Under the pieces are notes generated by a model. The model was not told where the DNA came from. It made no database searches and worked only from the letters and a program-made list of their open reading frames with translations. Below, one piece after another: positions 49,424-61,843 of a stretch of 64,000 nt of DNA. Within the stretch, counting starts at the first letter, position 1, and each line of letters begins with the position of its first letter. Origin of the DNA: Diploscapter coronatus (taxonomy: Eukaryota > Nematoda > Chromadorea > Rhabditida > Rhabditidae); assembly GCA_964036155.1 (NCBI GenBank), contig OZ038422.1, forward strand, positions 2,441,201 through 2,505,200, read 5' to 3'. Made by a program: the position numbers and the translations under genes.

Positions 49424-52400
49424 CTGAAAACAACCAAGAAATTGAAATTATTTGCCTTTCTTCGAAATTTTCCATACGTCTCACAAGTTTTCAAGTAAAA
49501 TGTGACGTTTGTTGGTTTTCATCTTTATTTCGTACTTTTTGCTTTCTGCACCCCCACCCACTTTTTGAGGAGAGAGTAAGGAAGGAAGGTGGGAAAAGAA
49601 AAAAAGGTGGGCGTAGAATACAGGAAGCTGTACTTTTCAACAAAAATTGACAAAATAAATCAAAATAGGATTTTTAGAGAAATCATGAAAACTCATAAAA
49701 TTTGAAGAAATCGATTCTTTTTTTTAGAAATATTTATTTTTTTATTTATTTTATTTTTTTAACTTAAAATAAAAATTTAATAAATTACTAATTTTAGCTG
49801 GAACCTAGAAAGAAGATAATTTTTTTTCTAAAAATGGAGTACTACAATCCTCTCGCATGGTTTCTGAAAAGTGGACGGAGCCAAGTTCCTTTGTTAATGG
49901 ACCTGATAGCGTGATAAAAAACTGCAACACCGCGTCATTTCCGAGCTACCTAAAACATGTGTTACGCATAAAGACCTAGCAGTAAACAAAAATGAATAAA
50001 AGTAGAAGAATTAGTGGGGGACAAAGAAAAATGTGCATAGAACACAGTGGAACACTTAGGGTACTGTAAAAATCGAGTTCCTGCCGATTTTGGTGCAATT
50101 GACAAAGCCTTACGGCTTATTCAACTCATTTTCTGCAAAAATTTACCCCACGGCCTATTCAAACTACAGCCTTTTCGAATTGATCTTATCCCTACGGCCT
50201 ATTATAAGAGCCGAACGATAAAACATAGTGGGGGGTAACGTCCCTCACCCTTATAATTTCAATTACCTCTACTAAATATTTTTATCTCAAATAAACTAAA
50301 TTCGATATTATTTGTCGATTAGAATGAACCATTTACCTTGACATAATTATTTTTAAAAGTGCTGTGAAGATTATTCAAAAGTTCAGATTAAATTTGGAAA
50401 TTGAAATGAGAATGAAGATTGGAATAAGTTTATATGAACTAATTCTTCAATATGGAACTATCTTATTTACTTCATTTGTAAAATCGTTTAGAAAAATAGT
50501 CGGATCACAGAATCATCTTCAGAATAATTCAAAAACAGTCAATTTACTCGCCTATGTTTAGAGAGGTCAAATGAATTTTCGAAATTAATAATCGTGGGAT
50601 AATTTTATATCAGCATGGTCGATGGTATTTACTGGAACAGAATGCTCTTTAGAACTCTGAAAATAGTTCAGTAGATGAATTTCACTATTCAACTTCGACC
50701 CATGATGAACTGTTGCACCCATTTCGTAACTTGGAATTTTTTTTTTCAAATTCTTAATCTGAGGAAATTTTTTAAAATCGTTTATGCTCGGCTGTACCTG
50801 GCATTTATGAGAAACGGTGAAACACGTGATAGATAAATCGATATCCCACATTCAGAGTCTGATATGGAGATTTTTGGAGAGTCCTTAATTTTCGAGACGC
50901 CGAGATTTCAATATCCAAAAATCGCGATTTTTGAGAATTTTGGAGAAAGTTTCCAACTAAAAAGTTTGAGACAGAAATCCATAGTATATCATACAGAAAC
51001 AATTTTCTATGACTATCAGTTAGTAATCCGGCCAGATGGGTCGGAAAAAGTCGAAAATTTCTAATCTATAATTTTAGCATTCTGGCATTTTTATTTATAT
51101 TATGCTTTGTACCCATCTTAACAAAGAAGGGTAAATGTTCAATATCCCACTATTTTACTCCAACTAACCTTGGCAAAAGATAACGAAAGGATGCCTTTCA
51201 TACTTTAAGAATATTTGCAGGAGATTATAAATCAACTATAGCCATTTCAGACAGGATTTCTTTTTATTTGACTGTCTTTCCTGGCAACGAAGGCATCTCT
51301 TTCGCTCTTCATCTTTCGTCTTTCAATTCTCTCTTCAAATTCTTATCACCTTTCTGTCATTATCTTTTTCCCTAAGTCTCTCATCAAATTAGCCGATGGG
51401 CAGTCGTAAGTTAGACTGCAGACGACTGAGGAGAGAAGAAAGGCTGATATTCTCTTCTAGCCAGAAGAATTAGATCTTTGTCAGAAATTTTGAAATGTCC
51501 CAAAATGAATGTCTCGGAATTCAAACTGCCAATTTGAGTGGACCGGCAAAGATTCAACAGTCGTGAACTCCCGATTCATGTAAGGTAGTATACAGATCTG
51601 TATTTTCTCGCATTGATTTATAATAGAATTTCTCTGCGGATCCGCATATTGTCCAATATGGATCAATAGGTTTAATGTTGAGGTTGCATCATTATATAAA
51701 ATTGGAAATATTGTAGATTTTGCGGTAATTGCATTCAACTCCACTTTGTCACATCCTACGAAATAGCGTGGAGAAAAGATCCCCTTCCCTGACTGTCCAG
51801 CCATATGGCGAAATAACGAAAAATCCAAATGGCTGATTTTGCAGATTTATAAGAGGTACATCATTTTCAAGTGAAAATTACGACATGTTCATATTGTGAC
51901 GTTGCGGCATTTTCAAGTTGTCGTTGCATCTTGCGGAAAGGGATGCATGCAATTTCACTTTCAAATTTGATGGACTGATAACCCATCGAAGAAGACACGA
52001 ATCCATCCTTTCTTATCCCTCTGCCTTTATCAGAAAAAAGGAAAGATAATAATGATAGATTTGAAATCAAATTGGAGGAAGAGAAAAATAAGATTAAAAC
52101 AAGGTTACTTGCTGAGAAATATGCATATATAAAAGTGAGTGACAAAGACATTGGCTACTTATCATGGCAAAGCTTCTTTCATCATGCACATTTCTGATGG
52201 TTTGATCTCGATTTTAGTTATTTATTTAAATTTTTGTCTCACAGCACCGATGGGGGATAGTACAACTTCAAATGCACTCTCGGCCATTACAGCAGCAGAG
52301 TGAGTTTACTCACAATTTTCATATCTATTTGAGCAATTTGTATTTTGTTGAGTTTTTCCGTATGTCCAGGCCTAGATCATGACAGATTTTTTTACTCCTA

Positions 52401-54448
52401 TGTGTTAAACCTAGATAAAAATCGCAAATTTCGCTTTCATTGCGTTTTTCGCTTTGATTCGAAAAGTGTCATTTGAAATCCAAAAATGGCAGCAGAAGCT
52501 TTCTGAAAAGACAAGATAGTTTTATTCTAGAGAAATGTGATCATGCTTTCCAAATGAACAATTCTTGAAATAACTAAACTTATAAGTAACTTTGGGAGAT
52601 TTGAGAGACGCTGACCATCGGAACAACAAGATCGATTGATGACGAATTCGCGTCTCGCTAACAGGATGATAGAGAAAGGTGTCTAGTGGCTAAGGGAGGG
52701 AAAGACACATCAATCAACATCAGAAAAAGGAATTGACTTCCATGCAATGGCTATGAGAAAAGACTTAGATTTAGAATTGGTTGAAAAAATCATCAGTTTA
52801 GTGAAAATATTTGGTAGATGGATAAGGGACAGTCACGCGTATCATTTTGAGGTTCGTGAAATAGAAAAGAAAGAATTGAAAAAAATAAATTAATTCCGCT
52901 GGGCTATCTAAATTGCTTATTTATTCACAATAATCTTAACCATTTATAATATCAGTATAATCAATTATCCTCCACTGTAACAGGGTTGGGAGTTGCCAGT
53001 ACCCTTCGCTCAAGGGGATGGTGCGAACGCAAAACGGTGCTTCCAGGATTCTGACTGAAATATGTAGAATGGTCCTTTCATATTTTCTTTCGAAGATATA
53101 AAATTTAGTTATGGAATAAATAAAGCATTTTACTTTTTCTCGTATTCTTTTCAGAAAATGCTGATCTCATCAATCTAACTCTCCACTAGGTAGAACTAGA
53201 AAGACTGAGAATATTCAGTTTTTGTCAACGTGAAGCGAGACCAAGACTAACCATTGCTAATTCTTACTTTTTACTATCCCTACAGAAGTCGAAAATCATT
53301 ATTCTAAAAATCACAAAATTAGCATTTACGTATGTGACTTCCTCTATATGCAACAGTCATATTTAAAATATAATTAACGAGAAGCTAACTAAAAATAGGG
53401 AAGAATTTTCGACGGCATAAAATGAAACCTATCGGGCTAGTAACCGACTGGACTAAGCAGACATCAGCTTCGTCTTCTTCCGTCTTCCTCATCAATTGCC
53501 ATTGACTCTTATCGTTTTTCGCTGCTTTTCTCCGTCTGCCTTCTCCAAATACTTCGATCTCCCTTGATTTTTACCTCTTCAGGATGATTTTTTCTTCTTC
53601 CTCACCCCGCCACATCTATCCTCATCAATTCTCTTTCACGCCCATAATATCTCCGCAGGTCTCTTCATCTTTCCTGCCATTTTAGTCAATTCCTCCTTTA
53701 TCATTAGCTATCCCCTCCCTCCTATCTTTCTCTTTCAATCAGAAGTCGATGTTGAGATAGCCCCCACAACGTTGCTTCTCTTCAACGACGCCCAGCTTCA
53801 TGTTGGCAGAACTTCAAGTTTAAAGGCTAGTAGTTAGTGGCCTCCCACCGTGTTCTCTATCAGAAGGGGGCTGATCTCCTCTTCGAATTCCATTTAATCG
53901 GGAGTGCAGTGCACTTTCACTTTTTGCATGTACTTTTCTGCTTCTTCACGAGCCAACAAATCTTCCTCTCACATCTCAAAAGTCGTTCAAGACCTTTCGT
54001 TAATCATTATGGTAAAAACTATCACAAGATCATTTCATCCGAACTTCGGTATTGAAATATGAATCTAATAAATCGGAATGATCCATTGATCTTTAGTTGA
54101 TGTTTCATGCTCTTCAAAATTTCTTATTCTCAATTTTTGACCTTTTTTATTTGACTATAACATACTTTCTGTTTAGCATGAGAGAAACTGTAGAATGTAT
54201 CCATCAAATTAGTTTTTTTGCTAATTTTATCTAAAGGATAGGGGAAAGCTAACATCTTCAAAAGGTGAAGAGTAAAGTTGTTCGAAACTCTGCAGGTCAG
54301 TCATTTTATATTGACAGAATATCATCATCATTTGCTTCTTCTTTCAAATCGTGTTAATTCGTGCATTATCATGTTCGTAAAAAGTTTGATTTATTTTATT
54401 CCCGATAAAAAATTCAATACAATCAAATTTTTACAGAAATCAAGGAGG
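49424..54448. other. Region without a convincing gene
   Basis: Five kb with scattered open frames but no chain of spliced exons. Noted: an inverted-repeat-like segment (CACCCCCACCCA and GGTGGGCGTAGAATACAG) at 49545-49625; CGGCYTATTCAA-type repeats at 50110-50210; a 115-codon minus-strand frame at 51481-51828 with gene-like composition that overlaps a CTACGAAATAGCGTGG hairpin fragment; a possible signal-peptide exon at about 52164-52199 (MAKLLSSCTFLM) with a 45-nt intron after it but no clear continuation; and CT-rich DNA at 53460-53740. Confidence 0.4.
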
Positions 54449-56521
54449 ATGAAATTTCTGGATTGGACGAAGATTTTCTATGCACTGTTGATTTTGGCGG
54501 CTGTTAAAGGATGTGCCAGGTAGAATAAGAAAATAAATAAAATTTAGCGACATCTTTCAGAACAGAGCCTGGAGAAGGCGAATTAACAACACTGGGACCA
54601 GGTATGAAAATTGGAATAAAATCTAGAGTAAAAAAATTTCTATAAATTATGTGTTAGATGCATGAAACGCCGAATAGCTCTTACCGGAACCTTTTCAAAT
54701 CTAGAAAATCCTTCTGGTGGAATCAATCACTAATGGTTGCGAATCCAAGCACTGAATTGGTTCATTGTGAAACCTTAGAATAGTCGAATAAAAACCATAC
54801 GAATTTTAATTCAAGTGATACGACACTCCTTACTTCTGAAGTCATAACCATTTCAGAATTAACAACGACCCCAGCGACTGGGTCAACAACGACTTCAACG
54901 ACTGGATCAACAACGACTTCAACGACTGCATCTACTACGACTACGGCTTCGACGTCAAGTAATCTTTGACATCAATGACCTGAAAATACATGATAAAGCT
55001 AATTTTAGCGAGTTCTTCTTCTACTTCTTCGACAACCGTAAATATATAAAAATTAGCAAGAGTAATTAACAAGTACGGTCATTTGTTATTTCAGACGATG
55101 TCAACCACGACTGCGACACCGGACTGCCAAGCAGCGTACGGGCAGTTCGGAGCTGGATGGACATACTGGCCTGGTCAGTTTACGTTCAACATTTTGGCAG
55201 TGATATAGCATTTCGATTCAATTTCACCTTTTATAATTGAATTACATGACTTAACTCAGTTTTCCAGGTGACGCAAATTCAGAGCCAGGCTGCTTCGGGG
55301 TATGATAGATTTTTATCGAATCGTTTTGACAATTAATATTAGAGGGAGGCTGTCTAGAAATGAAGGCACCTATTTATCAAACCAAAATAACCTGGAAAGA
55401 AATCATGATTTATAATTTTTAAATTTAACACATTTTCGTCAATATTGTGTCAAAATTCGAAACTAAATCATGACTTTATTTCCAGGTTATTTTAGCTTGA
55501 TAAATAGGTGCCTTCATTTATTCGTGCCTTCATTTTCAGGTTGCCGTTAATCTGGACGCTCTGACTACGGCTAGTGTTCAGGGAATCATAGATTTCTGCA
55601 CAAACAGTGGTGCACCTGGCGCGACTCCGGCCAGTTTTCACTCGCAGGCTCAATACGACTTTCTCACCACACCCACGAGTTGGCATTTTATTCGCACTTT
55701 ACACTATTTGCAGTCCACACCCATTTGTTAGGGAGAAGTAGGAGGAAGGTAGAAAAAGCTGGGTGTGGAATACAGAAAAAAAAACTCCGATTTAACCTAA
55801 AATTTGTTCCAATGATATAGGACTTGGATCGGGATCGCCAGCATGGCTTAACCTCTACTATGACGCGACGGGTGCACTGATGTGGATTGATGGGAGGTTT
55901 GTGAAACGTTTCTAAGTAGATAATAACTACTTGATAATAAACCTAAGCTAGAGAAATAGAAAAGGGGTTAAATATGGTAAGAAAAGAGAATGTTTTATCT
56001 ACCTAACGTTCTCTAGTATCATGATGTCCATGAGACTACCAAATATTCTCAAATTTTTAATCTGCGATAAAGATATCCAGATTTTAGCCCCGTTGATTAC
56101 GTTCGCCCACCTGTGACCACCGCTCCTATGCCAGCGATGCAAGGATTCTTCTTCGACGTAATTACTTTATAACTCAATTATTCCCAATCTATTTTCTTCA
56201 GGATATGTGGCTCGTTGGTAGGTTTTGATTTAAAATAAGCAGCAGCACGCCCAGAATGATTTTTGACTGTCAGCATCAGCGAAACAAAGATTTTTAATTA
56301 TTGAAACTTTGATTGAAAGAGATGTAAATTTGATTTACAGATGATCCCGCGAATGGCAACATGAACAATGTGGTATGAAAAATAATTTCATAACTTAGTC
56401 CAAGCGATTTATAATTAGTGAAAAATTTAGTATTTAGGATTTAGGACTTTAAATACTGATATTTATACAGAGAAAGCATATTCAAATTATATTTTAGTGG
56501 TGCCGAGCTCCAGTGCCTTAG
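54449..56521 (+). CDS. Secreted C-type lectin with Thr-rich mucin linker, 236 residues
   Basis: Twelve exons join in phase: 54449-54519, 54561-54601, 54857-54958, 55009-55037, 55095-55173, 55268-55299, 55540-55678, 55821-55896, 56088-56157, 56202-56217, 56341-56372, 56498-56521. The N-terminus is a signal peptide (IFYALLILAAVKGC). Residues 35-90 are a Thr/Ser-rich, mucin-like linker likely O-glycosylated. The C-type lectin domain follows from about residue 92: CQAAYGQFGAGWTYWPG, PGCFGVAVNL, SFHSQAQYDFL, SPAWLNLYYDATGALMWIDG and a final WCRAPVP. No clear EPN or QPD sugar-binding triplet is seen, so sugar binding is uncertain. A TTTTTACAG acceptor 12 nt before the ATG suggests trans-splicing. 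Secreted lectins of this type take part in nematode innate immunity or cuticle surfaces (inference). Confidence 0.8.
55358..55519. repeat. Long-armed hairpin in lectin gene intron 6
   Basis: Arms of about 55 nt at 55358-55412 and 55464-55519 are nearly perfect reverse complements (outer end AAATGAAGGCACCTATTTAT; inner part AAAATAACCTGGAAA). The loop is about 51 nt. The hairpin ends some 20 nt before the exon 7 acceptor. It is a young MITE-like insertion judging by arm identity. Confidence 0.85.
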
Positions 56522-57481
56522 AGAGCAGGCCACAGTTATCGAACATTAACTTATTATCTCATCTCATTAAAATATCATCATGCAATTTCTACACATGTAA
56601 CTAATAATAGGACGTGAATGTAAGGGCGCGTCCATGCTTAGTTGCATGCAACTCGCAACTCCCTCAAAATAACATGAAAATGAAGAGAGCATGATTGCAT
56701 TATTTCTTTTGCTCTCTTGGTTCTCCATGCTATTTCAAGTGAGCTGCATTGCAACTAAGTGAACGAACCTATAAGTTTTTTTTTTTAATTTTAATTTATT
56801 TGTACTGCATATTCATCTTAATAAACTTGTTTCTTCCAAAGATTACATTGTAGTTCGAATGTTCGGCGTTTTAGAATTGTCGCAACAACGCAACATTTTC
56901 TTAGAAATGTCGTAACGCTTTCCTAGAAATGTCGCAATACACTAAATAAAATTTATTGATCAGATAGTAAGTCGGGTTTTCAGAAACTACGGCATAAAAT
57001 GCATGATTCAGTTTAACCTTGATGCTACCTAAATTTATCGAGTTATAGAATATTTTTGACGAAAATAATCACATGCTGTTTATGGGGTTAAAAAATGAAA
57101 ATTTTCACTATGACCGCCAATCAAGTGCCGGTGATCGCTTTAGATAGGTAAATAGCCCATCGATTGTGGCATATATTTCACCCGTGATATCAGTACTCCT
57201 AATATAAGCCTTCGATGATCAAACTCGGGCATGCCTAGGTGAGTTATGGGGCACGACTAGAATTAGTCATTTAAAATAATAAAAAAATCCCTACTTTCAA
57301 AAACCTTTAAAATCATGTGGGCGTATTTTCGCGAAAACTTGCGAAGTAGACTCAAATTTTGGAGATTTTTAATCAGAACTTTGTGCAGCCCTGTTCACAA
57401 TATCAAATCTGTTATTCTCAGGTGATCGTTGAATATCATTTTCGTTTTAACTTTGTTTTGTGAATAGCAAAGATTTTACAG
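56522..57481. other. Spacer between two lectin-type genes
   Basis: Contains a diverged copy of the TGCAACTCGC hairpin family (about 56640-56760), a plus-strand AATAAA at about 56819-56824, and three short repeats of the type TAGAAATGTCGCAA at 56873-56945. The 5' exon of the next lectin-like gene may lie here (for example around 57110), but I could not place it. Confidence 0.45.
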
Positions 57482-59240
57482 CATTTTGATGCTGAAGAAG
57501 ATCCTGTCGATTGGGACACAGCAAGTGAGAACTGCAAGGCATTATGCCCCCCAGGAATTTGCCATCTACCAAGGCTTTACAGCCAACAGCAAGGCATGGA
57601 CTTTCGTGATTATGGTAAGGAATTTATGAGAATTTATTAATGTGTTAATTAATTTGGAACATTTGATTTCTGAATTGCGTGTTTTTTTCATTTTGCGGCA
57701 TTAGTAAGACTACTCACAAAGGAAGCTAATGGTTAGAGGTCAAATCAATTTTCAACATTGATTTTAACGTTTAAATTTGATATCAGTCTGATCATCGAAG
57801 TCATGCTGATCTCAAAACTCTTTAGATCTCCGAAAACGATCTATCCTAAGTAAATCTATGATCATCTTTGTAAGCGAACCTCTCCTGCTGTAGCCTTTCC
57901 GATTTGTTCGGATAATAAACTCAATCAGCCTACTATTTATTAAAATATGCAATTTAACAGAAAACTCATCCAAATTATGTCGAAACTGGCCAAAATTTTA
58001 TCAAAAATTAAACGGGATAATTAAAATCGTCTATTGATTTTCTCCTTTTTTCAGTGTTTATCAATTCCTTTCCCAGCGTCCCTTGGGTTGATATACATAA
58101 AATCGCAGGTGATACAACTGTAAGTCATAATTCTACTTATAGCAATTTTGAAAAGCAGAACGATAGAAACATACGAAAATAGTAAAGAGTTAGGGGAGGG
58201 TAGACTAGAGCATCTTTTACCATATTATTTCGTATGTTCCTATGACTTATCATTCTACATTTCTAGGTTGTCTACTATGATTAGTTCAAGAATATGTTTT
58301 CATAGTTTTCATCACTCTGTATTTTTAGCTATGATAAATTTAGGGAATGCGTGTAGAGAACAGCGATGGCTGTGAATATGCGAATACCTTTTGGGATACT
58401 GCCTACGGGTAAGTAAAAAGTTTCTCTTTAACCATGGTTTTAATTGGATAATTGAATCAAAAATCTATGGCAAGAATACCCTCGACTCTTCTAGAGATCT
58501 GGATTGGAACAGTGGACATGGCTCGTGCTGATGTCGCGAATCTAAGGCTTGATCGCGATTCTCGTATGGCGATCGCGACGAATCTCGAACATTCGCATGC
58601 ATCAGCACAAGTCAGAATCACTACATAAATCCAGGCCTCGAATACATATAAAAAAGAACAAGATATAATGAATGATTGAATTTTCATCTAATGGATAATT
58701 ATTAATTATATTATATTTAGACAGCCGAGTAAGAAATTTAGTTAACCGCAACGGAAGAAGAATTTGATTTTCAAAAGTGCACAAATATCGCAATAACAAA
58801 TCTCCATATTTTATAGTAATGCGTTTATGAAAATCAGTTCTTCAATTTCCCGATGCACTTTACTAAATTCCTTCAGCTGGTGATGGCGATTGTGCTATTG
58901 TGAGTCATATTTTTAATCCATTTTAAAATGTTTACTTTTTATAAAAATATATCGTTGCACAAAAATGAATTAATTTATACCGAGTGAATAATTTTCGAAA
59001 ATCTAAAAATTATTTTGTCTTGTTGAGAGTTTGTAACAATGCTATTTCGATGAATTACCGTGATCATCTATTTCCTAAAATGTACTTGACTTCTCTACTT
59101 ATAAAAGAGATTTTGAAGTTGACAGATAAAGCAAAAACGAATTAAATGGCATTAAATTCAGAAATTAATAACAACCCAAATTCATGTGTTTATAATGAAT
59201 ATTTTAGCTATCTCAATTTGGATTATGGGCCGACTATGCT
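57482..59240 (+). CDS. C-type-lectin-like exons, 5' end not found, possibly truncated
   Basis: Six exons join in phase: 57482-57614, 58055-58119, 58344-58408, 58817-58836, 58877-58899 and 59208-59240. They read WDTASENCKALC, then FINSFPSVPWVDIHKIAGDT, SDGCEYANTFWDTAYG and ITGDGDCAILSQFGLWADYA, which fits the order of a C-type lectin domain (W-x2-A-x3-C at the start; Cys and Trp near the end). The last exon either runs into a stop 12 nt further on or is spliced onward; the final conserved Cys is missing either way. No signal peptide exon was found. It may be a second lectin gene beside the mucin-linked one, or a decaying copy. A hairpin element sits between exons 2 and 3. Confidence 0.5.
58160..58246. 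repeat. Hairpin element, CATACTATTTCGTAT family, copy 6
   Basis: GATAGAAACATACGAAAATA on the left pairs with CCATATTATTTCGTATGTTC and ATGACTTATC on the right; GGGGAGGGTAGAC lies in the loop. It sits in an intron of the lectin-like exons. Confidence 0.75.
58520..58615. repeat. Imperfect inverted repeat
   Basis: GTGCTGATGTCGCGAATC on the left and GATTCGCGA-type partners ending ATGCATCAGCAC on the right are imperfect reverse complements, with GATCGCGATTCTCG and GCGATCGCGACGAATC between. Intronic relative to the lectin-like exons. Confidence 0.55.
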
Positions 59241-59253
59241 GTAAGATTAAGTT

Positions 59254-61843
59254 AATCTGAAAATATGAATGCTGTAAACTCTCTAATGGAATCTTTTCTT
59301 CATCAGAAGTCAAGTTCTAATAGAAATCCTTCCTTCCCGATTTGCCAGAATTCATCATTACCCTATTCAGATCATGTTGAAAAGTGTTTTCTAATATTTT
59401 ATAAACTTTAGTGCATATTTTCTATTAGTTTCAAGTGAATATCATGTTTAAATGATGAGTTATGAAGGTTTGAAAATGGAATCTTTTATTTTTGAGAAGT
59501 TAAAGATTAAACAGCCTCAAAGTATCCATTACAGGTTTTACGGTATGGAATATTTTATTTAAAAATAACTAGAAAGTGGAAGGTAAGAGAAAGTATGTAT
59601 GATCAGATTTGGGAGATTTGATTCGATATTAGATTCGTTATTGTTTACTTCTTTCTTACATCCTGATTTTTGACGAGCAATCCAAGAACACCGGCAATGG
59701 CATTTCCATAAAAAGTAACCCATCGGATTGAATATTTCCAAGTCTGTGTATAATATGCTTTGGTAAATGAAATCTTCTAGTCAGAAAGAGGAGAGAATGA
59801 AGAATTAAATGTTTAGAGAAATATCATGTTTGATTATCAAAAGCACATGAAAATAGCTCAGAAACTCACGCACCCTACAAAAATTTCTAAAATCATATTC
59901 AACATTTAGTGCACCGACTCTCGAAGTCCCTATGTCTGCGAAACGGACGAACGGCTTATCGCGACATGCCCTACTTGATTTCCTCCTCGTCTGATATTTC
60001 TTTTTCAAATGAAAACTGCATAAATAAAAAATTTCATTGTTATCAAAAAGTATGAAATGAAAACAAATCGAAGGCTCTAGTTCATTAATAAAGTTGCTTA
60101 ACACTCTTCAGAGAAGTCAGATCAATTTGATTTTATTTTCGAGACGAGTATCGACAGGTGAAGCTGGCATGCATGTTTTACTTTCGTGAAATTCAAACTG
60201 CAAATGAACGACGAAACGGAAATCATAGTATTTCGCAAAGAAGACTAAATCTGAAATACCTTATTCATGCATGTGTAACACATTCCTACCATTACTTAAA
60301 TTTGATTCAAGTTCCTCATTGGGATGTGTGTTGATGACATGCAATTATTCATAGAAGCTACGTAGATTTAAACCTAATGCTCAGAACGAATATCTCCAAT
60401 TTAAATTGATTTTCTTCGTAATTATGACTTTATATTCTTCCAAGGCGCTAGATAAATTCTATCCCTGAGTTCAGGACGTATTTCGGTAGACGAAACTGGC
60501 AGGGAATTAGTGCTCAGTTTCATTGATCTCGAACAGCAGAGAAATGATGAAGCTAAAATTAAAGATAAGCTAACAAAAATTCCAAAATTGCTTAGATCTG
60601 TGTCCGGGTCCATAAAAGTTCCGGAAGCCTTCCTCCCAGAATCCACTGATTTTCTGATGGCAGATTCTTTCTTTTAAGAATTAAAACTGCAACAAAGATG
60701 ATCGCTTCAGGCATGTAGTGAGAAATAGCACGTAACGAGACAACAAAGGACATGGCGAGAAGGAGAGTGGAAGAAATCGATATGTAGGTCAACGAATGGA
60801 GGCGATAGCCCTATCAGCAGCAGCAGGGTCACGTCGGGGCAGACAGTTAGTTTGCAACACATTTTTGTTTCACTCTTCTACTTTCATTCGTATTGACTTT
60901 TTCGTTCATGTTCCAAAGCCGATTTTCACGATTTCCATCCAAGCTTTAGGCAGAATAAGCGAAAAACAACACAAACCCATGACAATTGAAGAAGTGCCTC
61001 ATGTCTGCGGTTACAAAAACTTGTCTCTTTTCTGGGCAATTGAGAAGTCTCTGTCTGTCTGTCTGTCAGTCAGTCAGTCAGTCAGTGAAGAAGTGGACTA
61101 AAGCAGCAATAGATCCTCGATGATTCATGCATGTTGCGCTGCCATTGCGCGACTTCTCCATCGATTGTATGTATTTGTGTCGTCCAGAGGCCTTTCTCTG
61201 GAGGTGATCGACATTTCGATCGTTTTGTCTCTTCGCTATCTCTCGGTCATTCTCTTCCTCCTCCTCCTCCTCCTCCTCCTCCTCCCCCCTCCTTCCATTC
61301 TCCTCCTGGGCCTCTTTTATCTTGTCATTTCGTCTTCTGGCCGCCAAATCCACTGTTCGGCTGCGCGCGCTCTCCGTCCTTCCTTCGGGCAGTCGATTGA
61401 CCCATTTCGTTTTCTTCTGCATTCGCGCCTGCTGCCCCTCTCCCTTATCTGTTTTAGTTCCTTGGTTATTCTCCCACACAATTTCCCTCCTGTCGTCTCT
61501 TCAACTTTCCTCTACATTCTTTCTATCTTTATCCAGCGCCTTCGATTATCCCCCTCCCTTCTGTCCTTCTGTCTTTGCTTCTCTCGTCGTATGCCTCTAA
61601 ATACCCCCTCTCTTTCATCTCACTTCACGTGTACGACTTCGCTTTTTCTTAGCCCCACAGCAACTCTGTCCGCGCGCCTTCACTTGCCTCTTTACTCGCA
61701 AAAAGCACCGTAAATCGTCGCCTTTCACTTTCGTACTCCTCTCGCCTCAGTTCAATCGCCTTTATTGCCGTCGTTTATCATGGGGCTAAGCGAGATTTCG
61801 GTCGCCTAAACTCTTGTTGAGGATGATAATTTCAGGAACTTCC
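59254..61843. other. Intergenic region upstream of the acn-1-type gene
   Basis: No gene supported. It holds repeat copy B (60640-60919), a TCTG/TCAG microsatellite at 61048-61086, a CCT run at 61257-61287, and a pyrimidine-rich stretch at 61240-61720 that leads to ATTTCAG at 61828-61834. The latter, 9 nt before the ATG, looks like a trans-splice acceptor, so the CT-rich stretch is probably promoter or outron. Confidence 0.5.
60640..60919. repeat. 280-bp dispersed repeat, copy B
   Basis: Partner of 46745-47024. Base differences between the copies change most of the affected codons of the shared minus-strand open frame, which argues that the frame is not protein-coding. Confidence 0.85.

Noticed and set aside
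52164..53195. A possible small secreted-protein gene beginning MAKLLSSCTFLM
   Set aside because: The first exon and a 45-nt intron look plausible, but no third exon fits in phase with a sensible protein.
61120..61713. Plus-strand 197-codon frame (Leu/Pro/Ser-rich) upstream of the acn-1-type gene
   Set aside because: It is produced by pyrimidine-rich DNA with a CCT microsatellite; several frames are open at once.
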